DNA of 64,000 bases from Phyto melanocephala (lineage: Eukaryota > Arthropoda > Insecta > Diptera > Rhinophoridae): NCBI GenBank assembly GCA_941918925.1, contig OW799233.1, positions 175,615,235-175,679,234 of the forward strand. The letters are read 5' to 3'. The notes beneath the pieces were generated by a model. That model searched no databases. It saw only the letters and a list, made by a program, of their open reading frames with translations, and was not told where the DNA came from. Of this stretch, positions 1 through 10,928 are shown piece after piece (the first letter of the stretch is position 1; each line of letters opens with the position of its first letter). Position numbers and translations under genes: made by a program.

Positions 1-89
1 TACTGCTATAAGACTGTAAACAGATGCTGCCACTGATACACCCTGTATATAGGGTACCGTCTTGCACATTAGCCAACCCAGCATCCATG
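1..89 (-). CDS. SIFaR: SIFamide receptor, second recognised coding exon (5' part, cut by window edge)
   Basis: Read on the minus strand, two bases (CA) complete a codon begun by the upstream exon, followed by 29 codons starting WMLGWLMCK and ending SVYSLIAV at the window edge. This is the first extracellular loop and TM3 of a rhodopsin-family GPCR. The Cys in LMCK is the conserved TM3-top cysteine that normally forms the disulfide to extracellular loop 2. The segment [17 protein letters not shown] is the TM3 signature of SIFamide/NPFF-type receptors. The acceptor is TATAG at 90-94 behind a long T/C tract. The upstream exon ends in a lone C, so the joined codon is CCA (Pro), the residue I recall after NIFV in insect SIFaR. 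Phase, strand and domain order all fit one gene. The remaining exons (DR(Y/F) motif, TM4-TM7, tail) lie outside the window. Confidence 0.92.
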
Positions 90-100
90 CTATAAAAAAG

Positions 101-836
101 AAAGAAAAAAAGAAAAATTTGCAACACTGTAGTAAAATCTTTAAACTGTTTCGCGCATTTTGGTTTTTATTTTTCGTATATTGGCTAATTTGGTTGATTT
201 TGAATAACTAGAAAGCTGAAATTGTATTATTAAAACGACCCTATATAAAATATTACTTAGTAGTCCTAGTAAATTTTTTTATTTTTTTTTTAACTTAACA
301 TTTTCGTCATACTAAGTACCAACATTTTTAAGAATACATAAGAACATAAAAGGTATTCACGTCAATGGTTCTAGTCTTGCAAAACTGCAAAGTTTTTTTC
401 AAACATAACAACAACTATATAGAAAAAAAAATTGCAGAAACTTTTACTCTTTGCACTACTTCTAACCTAGTGTGTAAATTTAGAGCAACATTTCGCAAAA
501 AACATATGTTTAATTGCGTTGCCAATCCTTAAAAAAATTCGTTATTACATAAAAAATTACCAATTATAGCAACTATGAAAAGAAAAATTAACCTTGATGA
601 AAAGAAAAGAAAAAACAATTTGTTTTTACATCAAAATGAGCTCTGTAGAAAAAAAATATTAAAAGAACCAACATATACAAAAAATTAAAAGATTTTGAAA
701 TAGTCAATATATAAATTATTTTGCGAAACTAAAAATACACATATAAAAAAATAGTTTTTTTTTTAAATAATTGACGTTTTGATTTGTTTTTAAATTCTTA
801 TTATATTTTTCATTAACTCTATTAATTTTTTAATTT
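101..836. other. AT-rich intron sequence, no feature
   Basis: I see only homopolymer-rich AT sequence here. The part nearest the acceptor (95-117 on the plus strand is A/G-rich) supplies the pyrimidine tract of the SIFaR acceptor. Confidence 0.6.
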
Positions 837-844
837 ATATCAAA

Positions 845-1027
845 CATGGTGTAATTATACAAGGTGGCGGTGCCAGCCCAGCTGATTATTTGTTTGTGTT
901 CTGGAGTATGTCAAACTGCATATTTAAAAAATGATTTCAACTCCGGAGATTGTCAAACTCCATACATAAAAAAAGAGAGACAAAAATTACTCTCCTTTAC
1001 GCTATCACCTTATGTAATTACACCATG
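845..1027. mobile_element. MITE F copy 1 with 8-bp target duplication
   Basis: A 183-bp element bounded by roughly 22-bp imperfect inverted repeats: CATGGTGTAATTATAC at the left, and TAATTACACCATG at the right. It is flanked by the exact 8-bp direct repeat ATATCAAA at 837-844 and 1028-1035. CA...TG ends with an 8-bp duplication are typical of hAT-type elements. It has no coding capacity. A second copy in the opposite orientation is at 7074. Confidence 0.85.
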
Positions 1028-1305
1028 ATATCAAATACTTTATAAAACCAAAGAGATACCTGTTAGTTGTAAAATGAATAAAAAAAACAAGTAAGAGTGC
1101 TATATTCGGCCGTGCCAAATCTTATATCCCCTATATACAACCAGAAGTCATGCAATAACAATTGTTTGTATCACCAGTCATCTCATATGAAATACGTACA
1201 TACATACATACATACATTTATGTTTCATTATCTTTATAATCTTTATCCGCTTAAAGACATACCATTGTAAAATTACAAATTGAGTTTATGTATGTTAAAA
1301 AGAAA

Positions 1306-1962
1306 CTAGCTAATACCCGGTGTGCTTCGCCACCCCCATCGTAATGAAATAAAACTTTTATAGTTCAAAAATATATTTATTTTGCAAGTTTCACGCCCAC
1401 TATAACTAAAGCATCCATTTCTTATCAAAATAGTCATATAGATGTCAAAGCTTCTCGTGCAAAATTTGGGTACTCTAACTGTTAACGCTTCCCGAATATA
1501 CGAATTTTAGTATTTAATTGCTATGAGAGCTGCCACGCCCACTATTTCTAATGTACCCATTTTTTCCAGAAATGTTTATTTGGGTGTCAAAGTTGCTCTT
1601 GCAAAATTTTAATACTCGAATCGATATCGTTTTCCAAATATAGTATTTAATTCATGTGGCCACGCCTACTATTGAAAGTACGCCCATTTTTTACCCAAAT
1701 GTTCGTGTGGATGTCAAAGTTTACCGTACTTAATTTGAAGACTCTAGCTGCATTAACTTTCGTGATATATAATATTTAATACTTATTCTTTAATAGGGCG
1801 TGGCACCCCGCCCACTTACAATTTAAAAATAAAGTATAGCCTATAGTTCCTTCCAGACATACAGAAAGATTCTGTGAAAATTTCAAGGAAATCGGTCCAG
1901 CCGTTTAACCGTCTATAAACCACAAACAAACATACAAACACACATTGATTTTTATATATATA
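1306..1962 (+). repeat. Repeat O, unit 1
   Basis: Begins CTAGCTAATACCCGGTGTGC and ends in a TATATA tract after 'aaatcggtccagccgttt' and 'cacaaacaaacatacaaac'. That 3' arrangement recalls non-LTR/SINE-type 3' ends, but I cannot classify it. A 'ccacgcccact' motif recurs inside at about 130-140 bp spacing (near 1391, 1530, 1660 and 1800), so the unit itself looks built from shorter repeats. Confidence 0.7.
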
Positions 1963-2437
1963 CTAGCTAATACTCGGTGTGCTTCGCCACCACAAGTTTT
2001 AGTATTTAATTCATATGGCAGGTGCCACGCCCACTATCGTTAATGCATCCATTTCTTGCCTAAATGTTCATTTGGGTGTCAAAGTTGCTCTTGCAAAATT
2101 TTACAACTCTAATCGATATTGTTTTCCAAATATACGAATTTTAGTATTTGTGGCCACGCCAACTATTGAAAGTCCGCCCATTTTTTACCCAAATGATTGT
2201 GTGGATGTCAAAGTTTACCATACTTAATTTGAAGACTCTAGCTGCATTAACTTTCGTGATATATAATATTTAATACTTATTCTTTAATAGGGCGTGGCAC
2301 CCCGCCCACTTACAATTTCAAACCAAAGTATAGTATATACATAGAAAGATTCTCTGAAAATTTCAAGGTCCAGCCGTTTAACCGTCTATGAAGCACAAAC
2401 AAACATACAAACACACTTTGATTTTTATATATATAGA
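1963..2437 (+). repeat. Repeat O, unit 2 (head-to-tail with unit 1)
   Basis: Restarts with CTAGCTAATACTCGGTGTGC directly after the TATATA end of unit 1 and follows it closely, lacking about 180 bp near the front. The stretch 'gaagactctagctgcatt' through 'gggcgtggcaccccgccc' is practically identical in both units. A 70-codon open stretch from 2015 is part of this repeat, not a gene. Confidence 0.75.
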
Positions 2438-2742
2438 TAGAAGATAGATAGATAAATAAATAAAAAAATATATAATAAAAAAATAATAAAAAAAATTAAA
2501 TAAAAATTTAAAAAAAAAGCAAAAAAAAAACAAATTTTTTAACTGGGATTCGAACATACGTTCATCCAGTTTGTATTGGTGTGAAAAAAAGAGCTGGTCT
2601 AGGTTTTTTCTTCATATCTCAGTTGTTTATAGAGCGATTTTAATACTGATCTGCTGCCGAATATTTCTGATATTTTAAAACCTCTCGCGGGTCCAGCCGA
2701 TGTTGGGGGGTTTCAAAGTGTCGAATGACAAACCTATATATA

Positions 2743-3262
2743 TAAAGGGTCCGCCATCTAACGTTTTTTTTTTCAACTAGTGCTTATTTCGTGAATGGGG
2801 TAACACTTAGCTCATGTCTGATTTGACAGATAATTAGTTTTATCCTTCCGCTGAACGAATATGGTTGTGTGTACGCTTGAACAACTCTGGGAAATATTGC
2901 GACATTCCTTTTGCCGATTTTACTCTTGGCGAGTATGTAAACAAGCAAAATTGTCGCATTTGGGGCACAGAAAATTCGCACGCATACATTGAAAAGCCGA
3001 TACACCCAAAACGAGTCACTGTTTGGTACGGATTTTGGTCCAGAGGCATAATTGGGCAATTTTTCTTCGAAAATGAGCAAGCAGTGGCCGTAGTCAATGG
3101 CGATCGTTATCGGGCCATGTTGAACAAATTTTTGTTGACAAAAATTTAAAAGGAGGATATTGGCAACATTTGGTTTCAACAGGACGGCACTACGTGCCAC
3201 ACAGCCGAAGCTTCACTTTTTTACAGCATTTTGAAAAAAAAAGTTATTTGGTGGACCCTTTA
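2743..3262 (+). mobile_element. Mariner-like element P1 (DUF4817-type transposase, internally deleted)
   Basis: A 520-bp element with inverted ends: TAAAGGGTCCGCCATCTAAC at the left, and the near-complement ending GGTGGACCCTTTA at the right, bounded by TA. The plus-strand frame 2865-3149 encodes a piece of a mariner/Tc1-type transposase as found in insects: VNKQNCRIW, then HPKRVTVWYGFWSRGIIG, then VNGDRYRAML. After one stop, WFQQDGTTCHTAEAS follows (3161-3208); its D is the second catalytic aspartate of the DDE/D triad. The N-terminal helix-turn-helix region and the C-terminal third are missing, so it cannot make a functional enzyme. Confidence 0.85.
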
Positions 3263-3730
3263 TAATAAAAAATAATTTAAATATTTCATTTAATAATTTT
3301 AAATTACATTTTTTGAAAATTTAATTTTGAATAATAATATTAATAAATTTGTTACTCAAGAAGCAGAATAATAAAAAAATAGTGGCCAACCTGCAAGAGA
3401 AAGTTCTGGTAAGTGGACATATACTATATTAAAATATGTTCGGTTTTATATATAATACATGGTTTCAGTTTCATTGTGGGTGTGCCTAAGTCCAACATTT
3501 ATTGCATCCCCTTATATTCCTCAGAATTCTCATTTTATAAGGAAAGTTAGTTGAATTGCTTCACTCTGTCTGATCAAGCCTTTTTACCGGTAATTATTCC
3601 TTTATATCCCGTTGATGCTGCTAATTTTTTTTGGAAATCTGGCTTTTGATATGGTATAGTATATGTACTTGTGGAACCCAACTTTTAATACTAAATTATT
3701 ATTATATAAGTAACGAAATGTAATTAAAAG
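3263..3730. other. AT-rich intron sequence, no feature
   Basis: No coding potential, terminal repeat or known motif recognised. Confidence 0.5.
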
Positions 3731-3732
3731 TA

Positions 3733-4168
3733 TGTGACCTTCTCCGAGAAAAGGGACCTAGTTTGTAAAAATGAAGTTTTGGGAAAAACGCATTTAAAGT
3801 TAATTAACGCATTATCACTGTGAACACCCCTTTAGTTGGGAGATGCGATTTGGTATGGTTAGTTATGATTGGGTGCCGACTTTGGTGACGTAATGCCTAT
3901 GTGGTGACGTATTTTTTTGTCGCTTTTAATGTGACAATACCTTTGCTTTTGTTACTGCTCTGTTTGTTATGATCTCGATACTTAATTTTTAAGCCGCAAC
4001 CAGTGACCGATGCAACAACGTTTTTATGGGGTAATAAATAAATAATAAATTTTTATTAAAAACCTAACTCATTTCATCTTTTTCTGTACCCTTTTAGGTA
4101 CCAGAATACACTCTTAAGTCTAACTCGTTTTTCGACACACTAGGTCACTTTTCTCGGAGAAGGTCACA
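3733..4168. mobile_element. MITE L, Tc1/mariner-type (TA duplication)
   Basis: A 436-bp element with about 35-bp inverted repeats (TGTGACCTTCTCCGAGAAAA at the left; TTTTCTCGGAGAAGGTCACA at the right) and few mismatches between the arms. TA is present on both sides (3731-3732 and 4169-4170), as expected for the Tc1/mariner superfamily. No open frame inside. Confidence 0.85.
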
Positions 4169-4375
4169 TATAGATTCATATGTACCATATATGTATATTA
4201 AGAATAAATAAACATCAAAAAAAATATATATTGTTTTTGTAATCTTTTTTTAAACAGGTGTAATAATTTGTATTAATTATTAATTTATATTATCCCAAAT
4301 AATTTAAAATAAATAAATAAAATTTTAATAACAAATTAATACAAAATTAATTTGAAAATAATGAAAATTTTAAAT

Positions 4376-4545
4376 AATTTTTTAATACTGTTTTAATTAA
4401 TATTTTTTGCAATATTTTTTTAATCAAAACTTTTAATTTTTTATTTAATTAATAGTATCGTTTTGATGATTGGAACAAAATTAAAAAGTTTTTATATATT
4501 AATATTAAACTCGTAATTGTAATTCATATTTATTTATTTTCTTTC
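4376..4545. repeat. AT-rich dispersed repeat N, copy 1
   Basis: Shares an ordered series of blocks with 26638-26805: 'ttttttaatactgtttt', then 'tttgatgattg', then 'cgtaattg.aattcatat'. Neither copy has terminal repeats or coding capacity. Confidence 0.5.
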
Positions 4546-5480
4546 AGTGCATATAGAAAATTTTTAAGGCACCTACTTCGTTCTTTAACTGTTAAACACC
4601 TTTTAATAAAAATGGTGCTCACGTCATCAAGAGACAATTTACGCATTTTCGCAAGACTAAAACCGGTGACGTGAATACCGTTATAATGTTCATATGTGCA
4701 TATGTATGTCAAAACAACTAAACACTCACAGTGGGAACTTTTACTTCCTTTCATTTTTAATAATGATTCTTGTGCTCCCTAAATAAACATTCAACTTTTG
4801 ATAAATTTAAACTTTTAATCTACATACTTTCGTAATTCATTTTTCATTCTCGTGTTACGAATATTACGAAGATAGTACAAACTCATTTCTTGCTTGTAAT
4901 CCTTTTTAAAAGTTATCGCTCGAATGCCATGACATTCTTTTTTATTAATGATGAGTACTATTAAAGCTTAAAGTTTTAGAACATGAGCGTTAAAATATTT
5001 GGTTTATTTTCATTTGAATTTTGAGAATAACAAAGAAAAACTTTTACGACGATGGCCAATTAAAAAGTAAAGTTGATTTAAAACGAATTAATTGAATTTT
5101 TTAGAACTATAAGCCAAGTCCAAAAATAAATTAAACTTCTACGCAAGAGAAATGAAATCTCGAATGTAATAAAAAGCTAAGGATAATTCAACACCAAGAT
5201 TTGAATGATTTATATTGTGTAGGCAATTGAATAAGTATTGTGCCGAAGCTGTTTGTTGCTTACAAAAGGTGCTTTAGCACACCTCTCGATTTCAGGACTA
5301 AACAAGTGGTACCTTATGAGGAGAAATGATTACACGTCGTTGGCATATGGAAGTCGAACTTTTTTAAACTTGTGGTAGTTCTTGATTGTTAGATATACCA
5401 AAGCATTAGACCCTACCAGAAAAAATTTCGCTTTACACCTTTAAATGTATTTTTGTAAGAGACTTCCAAGCAAAAAAAAA
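4546..5480. other. Intron sequence, no feature
   Basis: Ordinary AT-rich sequence. A 74-codon minus-strand stretch (4530-4754) has no recognisable domain. Confidence 0.45.
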
Positions 5481-6244
5481 AACAAGTAACAGTGCTATAT
5501 TCGGCCGTGCCGAATCTTATATACCCTTCACAACGTGTAGTCATGCTATAACAATTGTTTGTATCACCATTCATCCCATATATAATACGTGCATATGTAT
5601 ATACTGGTTAGAATATATGTGGCATCGAATCCCAGCTGAGCCCAAAAAAAATTTATTTTATTTTATTTAATATATTATTTATATTTTATTATTTTTTTTA
5701 TATTTTTTTAAAATTTTTTTAAAAAATTTTTTTAGAAAAATTTTTAAAAAATTTTTTTAAATTTTTTTTTAAATATTTTTTAAATTTTTTTTGTTGTTTT
5801 TTTTATTATTTTTTTCTTATTTTTAGTATTTTTTTTTTGTAATTTTTTTTGTTTGGTATGTTTTTTACATGTATGTATGTATGTATGTTGTTGTTGTAAT
5901 TGTGAAAAAAAACAAGGTGGTTGGGGTTTTTTGCTCATATCTCAGAAAGTTATGGGGCGATTGTGCTGAATTTCAATAGCGATTCATTCCTGGATATTTC
6001 CAAGAGATTGATACCATGTACAGATCTGAGGAACATATAGTTGCTTCTAAAAGTTGATTTCAACCAACACACGGACAGACGGGCAGACGGACAGACGGAC
6101 AGACGGTCAGGGCTTAATCGACTCCTCTATTCATAAGCTTTCAGAAAATATATACTTTATGGGGTCGGAATTGAAAATTGTAGAAATTACAAACGGAATG
6201 ACAAAGCTATATATACCCTTGTGCACCACAGGTGAAGGGTATAA
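5481..6244 (+). repeat. Repeat A copy 2, full length
   Basis: Runs from AACAAGTAACAGTGCTATATT through the GC hairpin, an AT-homopolymer core (5650-5850), 'gctcatatctcag' and an 8-bp ACGGACAG-type minisatellite (6072-6110), to 'ttatggggtcgg' and the terminal hairpin ATATACCCTTGTGC...GAAGGGTATA. It is very close to the inverted copy A6 at 40894. Confidence 0.85.
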
Positions 6245-7073
6245 TAAACACAAAAGAAATAGTGAATGTATGAGTTCAATCTATGATGAAGTGGTTCAAT
6301 TTAGGTGTAACATGCATGATTTTAACATTAACGTGCCATTCGAAGCTGATCAATATTGGCTAACTGTTTTGAATTTGGAGAAGCTAATCAACTAATCATA
6401 AAGATATTGGAACTTTATACTTTATTTTCGGAGCTTTATGAAAAATAATTGGTACTTCTTTAAGAATTTTAATTCGAACTGAACTTGGACACCCTGGAGC
6501 ATTAATTGGTGATGATCAATTTTACAGCTCATGCTTGCAATTATGAATTAGAAGTCATGCAAAATGTTATTCACATTGAACTAGTGCAAAATTTTCTTTG
6601 CTGGGTTTCGAAATAAATTTTATTTATTGCCGAAAGTAGGGAAGGCCTTTTTACATTTTTTGTTTTATTTTTAATATTTACAGGCGGATATAAAAGTCAT
6701 ACATCGGTGGTTGTGTCGCAAAAAGAAATAAATAAAAAATGCGCATTAAGAGCCATCATTTCTTTTGCTTGTAAGGTGTTCCTTTCTACCGGAGCATATT
6801 CATATGTATATTACCTTAAGAAATGTGTAAAATTGCCATGTACTTTACATATGACGTAAAATTTTTCCACTGAAAAATTTATACATGTCGTGTGAACCCG
6901 TTGAATCATTGCTTGTGTATAATTTTTTTACTCGTATACAAAACATACTATGATTTGCGCACAAAATAAGTTTAATTATTTCGCACGAAGAACTCGGCAT
7001 ACAAAAATAATTTTTAAATCAAGCAACCAAAAAAAATTAGCCAGCTCTTGCTTTGAATTTCGTACGAAATACT
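6245..7073. other. Intron sequence, no feature
   Basis: No element ends, coding domain or RNA gene recognised. Confidence 0.45.
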
Positions 7074-7256
7074 CATGGTGTAAATACATAAGGTGATAGC
7101 GTAAAGGAGAGCAATTTTTGTCTCTCTTTTTTTATATATGGAGTTTGACAATTCCTGGCACTGGAATCTCCATTTTATATATATAGTTTGACAAACATTG
7201 GCACACAAAAATATAGTCAGCTGGGCTGGCACTGCCACCTGTATATGTGTACCCTG
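7074..7256. mobile_element. MITE F copy 2 (inverted relative to copy 1)
   Basis: Starts CATGGTGTAAATACATAAGG and ends with the matching 'ctggcactgccacct...gtaccctg'. It shares 'gtctctctttttttatat' and 'ggagtttgacaa' with the reverse complement of copy 1. The flanks GAAATACT and GAATAACT look like a decayed 8-bp duplication. Confidence 0.75.
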
Positions 7257-7829
7257 GAATAACTATTGTTTATACAATTTCATACGAAATAAAATGTTGC
7301 TTGAATACAGAAACATTTCATAATATATTTTTTTACCTTATAAACAGAGTACTGATTAGGCAACAGTATTCCATAAGTATGCATTTATTTCTTACGAATA
7401 TTTTTATATGGAGTTTGACAACAATTTGCATAAAATATTGAAGGGAATACCAAGCTTTACTCTCATACAGTTTGCGCATGTTTTAACAGTAACTTTGAAC
7501 GCCTATAACTCCTAAAATACTAAACCAATTTAAATTAGAATAATTAGAATAATGTCTACATCTACAGAAAAATTTCTTCCAAATTTTATATTCTTGTACA
7601 GTGTGAGCGTAAACTGCGTAACAAAATTTCGACTTACCTTTTAAGTAATAAATAAGATTTATATTGAAAAGTTGATTTAAAACAGTTATTTCACATTTTA
7701 ATTACTCTGATATTTATGCAAATAAACGTCAGGTGTTTAATAAACAATTGATGTATGTATTATAACTAAACTGACTTCTTAGTTATTAACAACCTCTACT
7801 ACAATTAATTAAAATTTAAGAGACATTTA

Positions 7830-8342
7830 AGCTCTAAACACATAGACGACAGCAGACTTCACAACTTCACGGCTTCAAATGCCGCTCTGAAGTCAGTTTC
7901 ATAATTATTTTGAAGACAGCAACAATATAATAATCAGCTGATGTGTATTTTAGCAATACAAATTTCAGGGATGCCGCATATATATTTTATAATGAATAAA
8001 ATTAAAGTTATTGATAAGAAAAAATGTAATAATATCATGAAAGACTATAAAAACACATAAATTTATTTCTTTATTGTATTTTTGTAATGTTCTTTAATGT
8101 TTTATATTAAAAATAAGTTTTTGTTCTTATTTTTCCAATTTAATATATTTAATGGCAACACTATATTTGTATATTGCTGCCTGTCAAAATAGAAAATTAT
8201 GTAAGTTGCCAGCAGCAGCAAATGCTGTTGTGCAGTCGTGCTGCTGTGCTGCCGTCAAAATAATCGCTTTCATTTAAACACATGGATTTTATTTTTGACA
8301 TATTGCTGCTTGCTGTCTGCTGTCGTCTATGTGTTTAGAGCT
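7830..8342. mobile_element. MITE H copy 1, Harbinger-like (TTA duplication)
   Basis: A 513-bp element with almost perfect terminal inverted repeats of about 28 bp (AGCTCTAAACACATAGACGA at the left, TCGTCTATGTGTTTAGAGCT at the right). TTA flanks both ends (7827-7829 and 8343-8345). A 3-bp TWA duplication is the hallmark of PIF/Harbinger elements. The subterminal part is rich in CAGCAG/CTGCTG. The 64-codon frame inside (8238-8432) runs out of the element and is not a gene. Confidence 0.85.
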
Positions 8343-8462
8343 TTATGTGGCATCCACAACTCAATATTGTATTTACAAACAAATAAATCAGTTTATCTTT
8401 CAAGACCACATGTGAATAAAATTTTATTTTAACAATAGGTCCAACATAAAACTATGACTTAG

Positions 8463-8590
8463 CTGTCTCTTAGTTTGATTAATTGACTGTTTCGTTATAT
8501 TGTTACTGTCTTCTAGAAATCTGTCAATTTAGGTTGATTTGTAGTAAGACATGGTTGATAGTTCATAATAGTTTTGTTTGAGATGTTTAT
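8463..8590. repeat. Dispersed repeat M, copy 1
   Basis: Contains 'attgactg.ttc.tatatt.tt', 'atctgtcaatttaggttg' and 'gttgatag', matched in order at about 13370-13510. There are no visible terminal repeats. Confidence 0.5.
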
Positions 8591-9100
8591 TGTATTACTA
8601 TATGATCAAGTATTGTGGCTCATATGTTTTATAAACAAGACGGTTTATGAATAAAATTAATTAACTTATTTTATGTGTAATTTATGATTAAAGGCCAGTA
8701 TGCAGTTGCAGCTGAATTTTAGGCACAAAATCTTGTATTTATTTCTACAAAAAAAAAAAAGTCACTTAGAAAATGTTTCCTGTATTTAAGCAAATGTTTA
8801 AAAAACGTAAAAAAAAATGTTTAAAAAAACACGTAACGTCAAAAATTCCTTGTAGTTTTTTTTACATATCGTCATATGATTTCAATAAAGTCCTAAGTCA
8901 CATTGGAAAAATTTTACAGGAGAAACAAAAAAAAAATTTATCAAAAAAATTTCAATGTTTAAAAAATATCCAGTTTTTTTTTATAATTTGCAGAGGTATG
9001 AAATTTACGCCTTTGAGGGTTTACTTTTTCTAAAACCGAAAATGGCGTAAGTCAGTTAAGAAATTGGATTTTGTGTTAAATAGTTAAATGAAATATATAT
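8591..9100. other. AT-rich intron sequence, no feature
   Basis: Lysine-rich open stretches here result from A-homopolymers. Confidence 0.5.
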
Positions 9101-9884
9101 TATACCCTTCACACAGTGAAAAAGGGTATATATAGGTTTGTCATTCCGTGTGAAATTTCTACAATTTTCATTTCCGACCCCATAAAGTATATATTTTCTG
9201 AAAGCTTATGAATAGGGGAGTCGATTAAGCTCTGTCAGTCTGTCAGTCTGTCCGTCTGACCGTCTGTCCGTGTGTATGTTGAAATCAACTTTTTGAAGCC
9301 CCCCGATATTGCTTGGACCCGGGTGAAGTATTAAAGTATCAGAAATATTCGGGAGTAGAACGGTATTGAAAATCAGAAACATCGATACATAAACAACTGA
9401 GATATGAGCAAAAACCCACGACCACCTCGATTTTTTATTCACAAAAACAACATTACAACAACAACATACATACATACATACAAATATGTATACTGGTTAG
9501 AGAAAACGTGGCATCGAATCCCAGCTGAGCCAAAAATTTTTTTTTAATTTTTTTTTTTTATTTTTTTTTTATTTTTTTTTATTTTTTATTTAATATATTA
9601 TTTATATTTTTATAATTTTTTTTTATTTTTTTTTTTTAATTTTTTTTTATTTTTGTTTTATATATATTACATATATAATAATTTTTTTTTAAATTTTTTT
9701 TCTAAATTTTTTTTTTAAATTTTTTTTTTAAATTTTTTTTTAAAATTTTTTTTTTAAATATTTTTTAAAATTTTTTTTTTCATATGGGATGAATGGTGAC
9801 ACAAACTACTGTGATTGCATGACTACACGTTGTGAAGGGTATATAAGATTCGGCACGGCCGAATATAACGCTCTTACTTGTTTT
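9101..9884 (-). repeat. Repeat A copy 3, full length
   Basis: Minus-strand copy: starts with the 3' hairpin TATACCCTTCACACAGTG, continues through 'ccccataaagtatatatt', the CCGTCTGT minisatellite, 'gatatgagcaaaaaccac', a T/A core (9530-9780) and the GC hairpin, and ends at 'cttacttgtttt'. Confidence 0.85.
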
Positions 9885-10016
9885 ACAATGGGATGTTTTT
9901 ATATACGTATGTATGTATTTCATATGGGATGAATGGTGATACAAACTACTGTTATTGCATGACTACACGTTGTGAAGGGCATATAAGATTCGGCACGGCC
10001 GAATATAGCGCTCTTA

Positions 10017-10928
10017 AGCTCTAAACACATAGGGCCAATTCAAAGTAAACTCTCATATTGTACTATGTCATATAATTCATATTAATATGACTAGTGACTT
10101 TGAACACCTTTTGTTAACTAATTATGTATTTAATACAAGAAAGAAGACAGAGATGACGCTGTTAAAAATTGTATGTATACAGGAAAGAAGAAAATAGAAA
10201 ATATTCTTTCTGAGAGGTGAGAACCGAAGAAATTCTCTCTGAGAGACAGTATGGTTAAAAGTATAACATAAACAATTTCTTATACATAGGAAACAAATGT
10301 GTAAAGTCATATTATTTTTTTTGTATGGAAATTACTAACGAAAATTTTAAGCATGCATAAAATAATATGAAATAGTACAAATACGACTGATATGCAACCA
10401 CTTTGAATTGGCCCATAGACGCCAGCAGACTTCACAACTTCATGGCTTCAAGTGCTGCCAACTTCAAATGCTGCTCTGAAGTCAGCTTCATAATTATTTT
10501 GAAGACAGCAACAACATAATAATCAGCTGATGTGCATTTTAGCAATACAAATTTCAGGGATGCCGCATATATATTTTATAATGAATAAAATTAAAGTTAT
10601 TGATAAAAAAATGTAATTATATCACGAAAAATTATAAAAACACATACATTTGTTTCTTTATTGTATTTTTGTAATGTTCTTTTATGTTTAATATCAAAAA
10701 TAAGTTTTTGTTCTTATTTTTCCAATTTAATATATATAATGGCAACACTATATTTGTTCTTGCTGCCCGTCAAAATAGAAAATTATGTAAGTTGCCAGCA
10801 GCAGCAAATGCTGTTGTGCAGTCGTGCTGCTGTGCTGCCGTCAAAATAATCGTTTTCATTTAAACACATGGATTTTATTTTTGACATATTGCTGCTTGCT
10901 GTCTGCTGTCGTCTATGTGTTTAGAGCA
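10017..10928. mobile_element. MITE H copy 2 (TTA duplication) containing nested MITE I
   Basis: Same family as H1: left AGCTCTAAACACATAG, right TGTTTAGAGCA, with TTA at 10014-10016 and 10929-10931. The left terminal repeat is broken after CATAG by MITE I. Outside that insertion the core follows H1 closely, including 'tttcagggatgccgcatata'. Confidence 0.85.
10033..10413. mobile_element. MITE I, GGCC-ended, 5-bp duplication CATAG
   Basis: A 381-bp element with perfect 14-bp terminal inverted repeats GGCCAATTCAAAGT. CATAG is duplicated at 10028-10032 and 10414-10418, inside the left arm of H2. No coding capacity. I do not recognise the superfamily. Confidence 0.85.

Larger units (their letters stand above)
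1086..2742 (+). repeat. Repeat A copy 1, interrupted by tandem O units
   Basis: The 5' end AACAAGTAAGAGTGCTATATT, the GC hairpin and the 'gtcatgcaataacaatt' segment are at 1086-1305. The 3' half ('ggattcgaacatacgtt', 'catatctcagttgtttat', 'aatgacaaacctatata') is at about 2440-2742. Between them lie two O units. The 3' terminus is replaced by mariner element P1, inserted at the TATA where family A normally reads TATATACCC. Confidence 0.75.

Noticed and set aside
2015..2227. 70-codon frame at 2015
   Set aside because: Lies wholly inside repeat O unit 2.
5483..5520. GC-rich palindrome as a transcription terminator
   Set aside because: It recurs at the same place in every A/B/C copy, so it is a structural part of the repeat; rho-independent terminators do not apply here.
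6054..6395. 113-codon plus-strand frame sharing a Thr-Asp-Gly-Gln-rich peptide with a minus-strand frame at 40784-41107
   Set aside because: Both are the same part of repeat A copies A2 and A6. The peptide is the translated 8-bp minisatellite and flanks, and frame agreement reflects recent copying, not a protein gene.
8773..9033. Lysine-rich 86-codon frame
   Set aside because: Produced by A-homopolymers; no domain.
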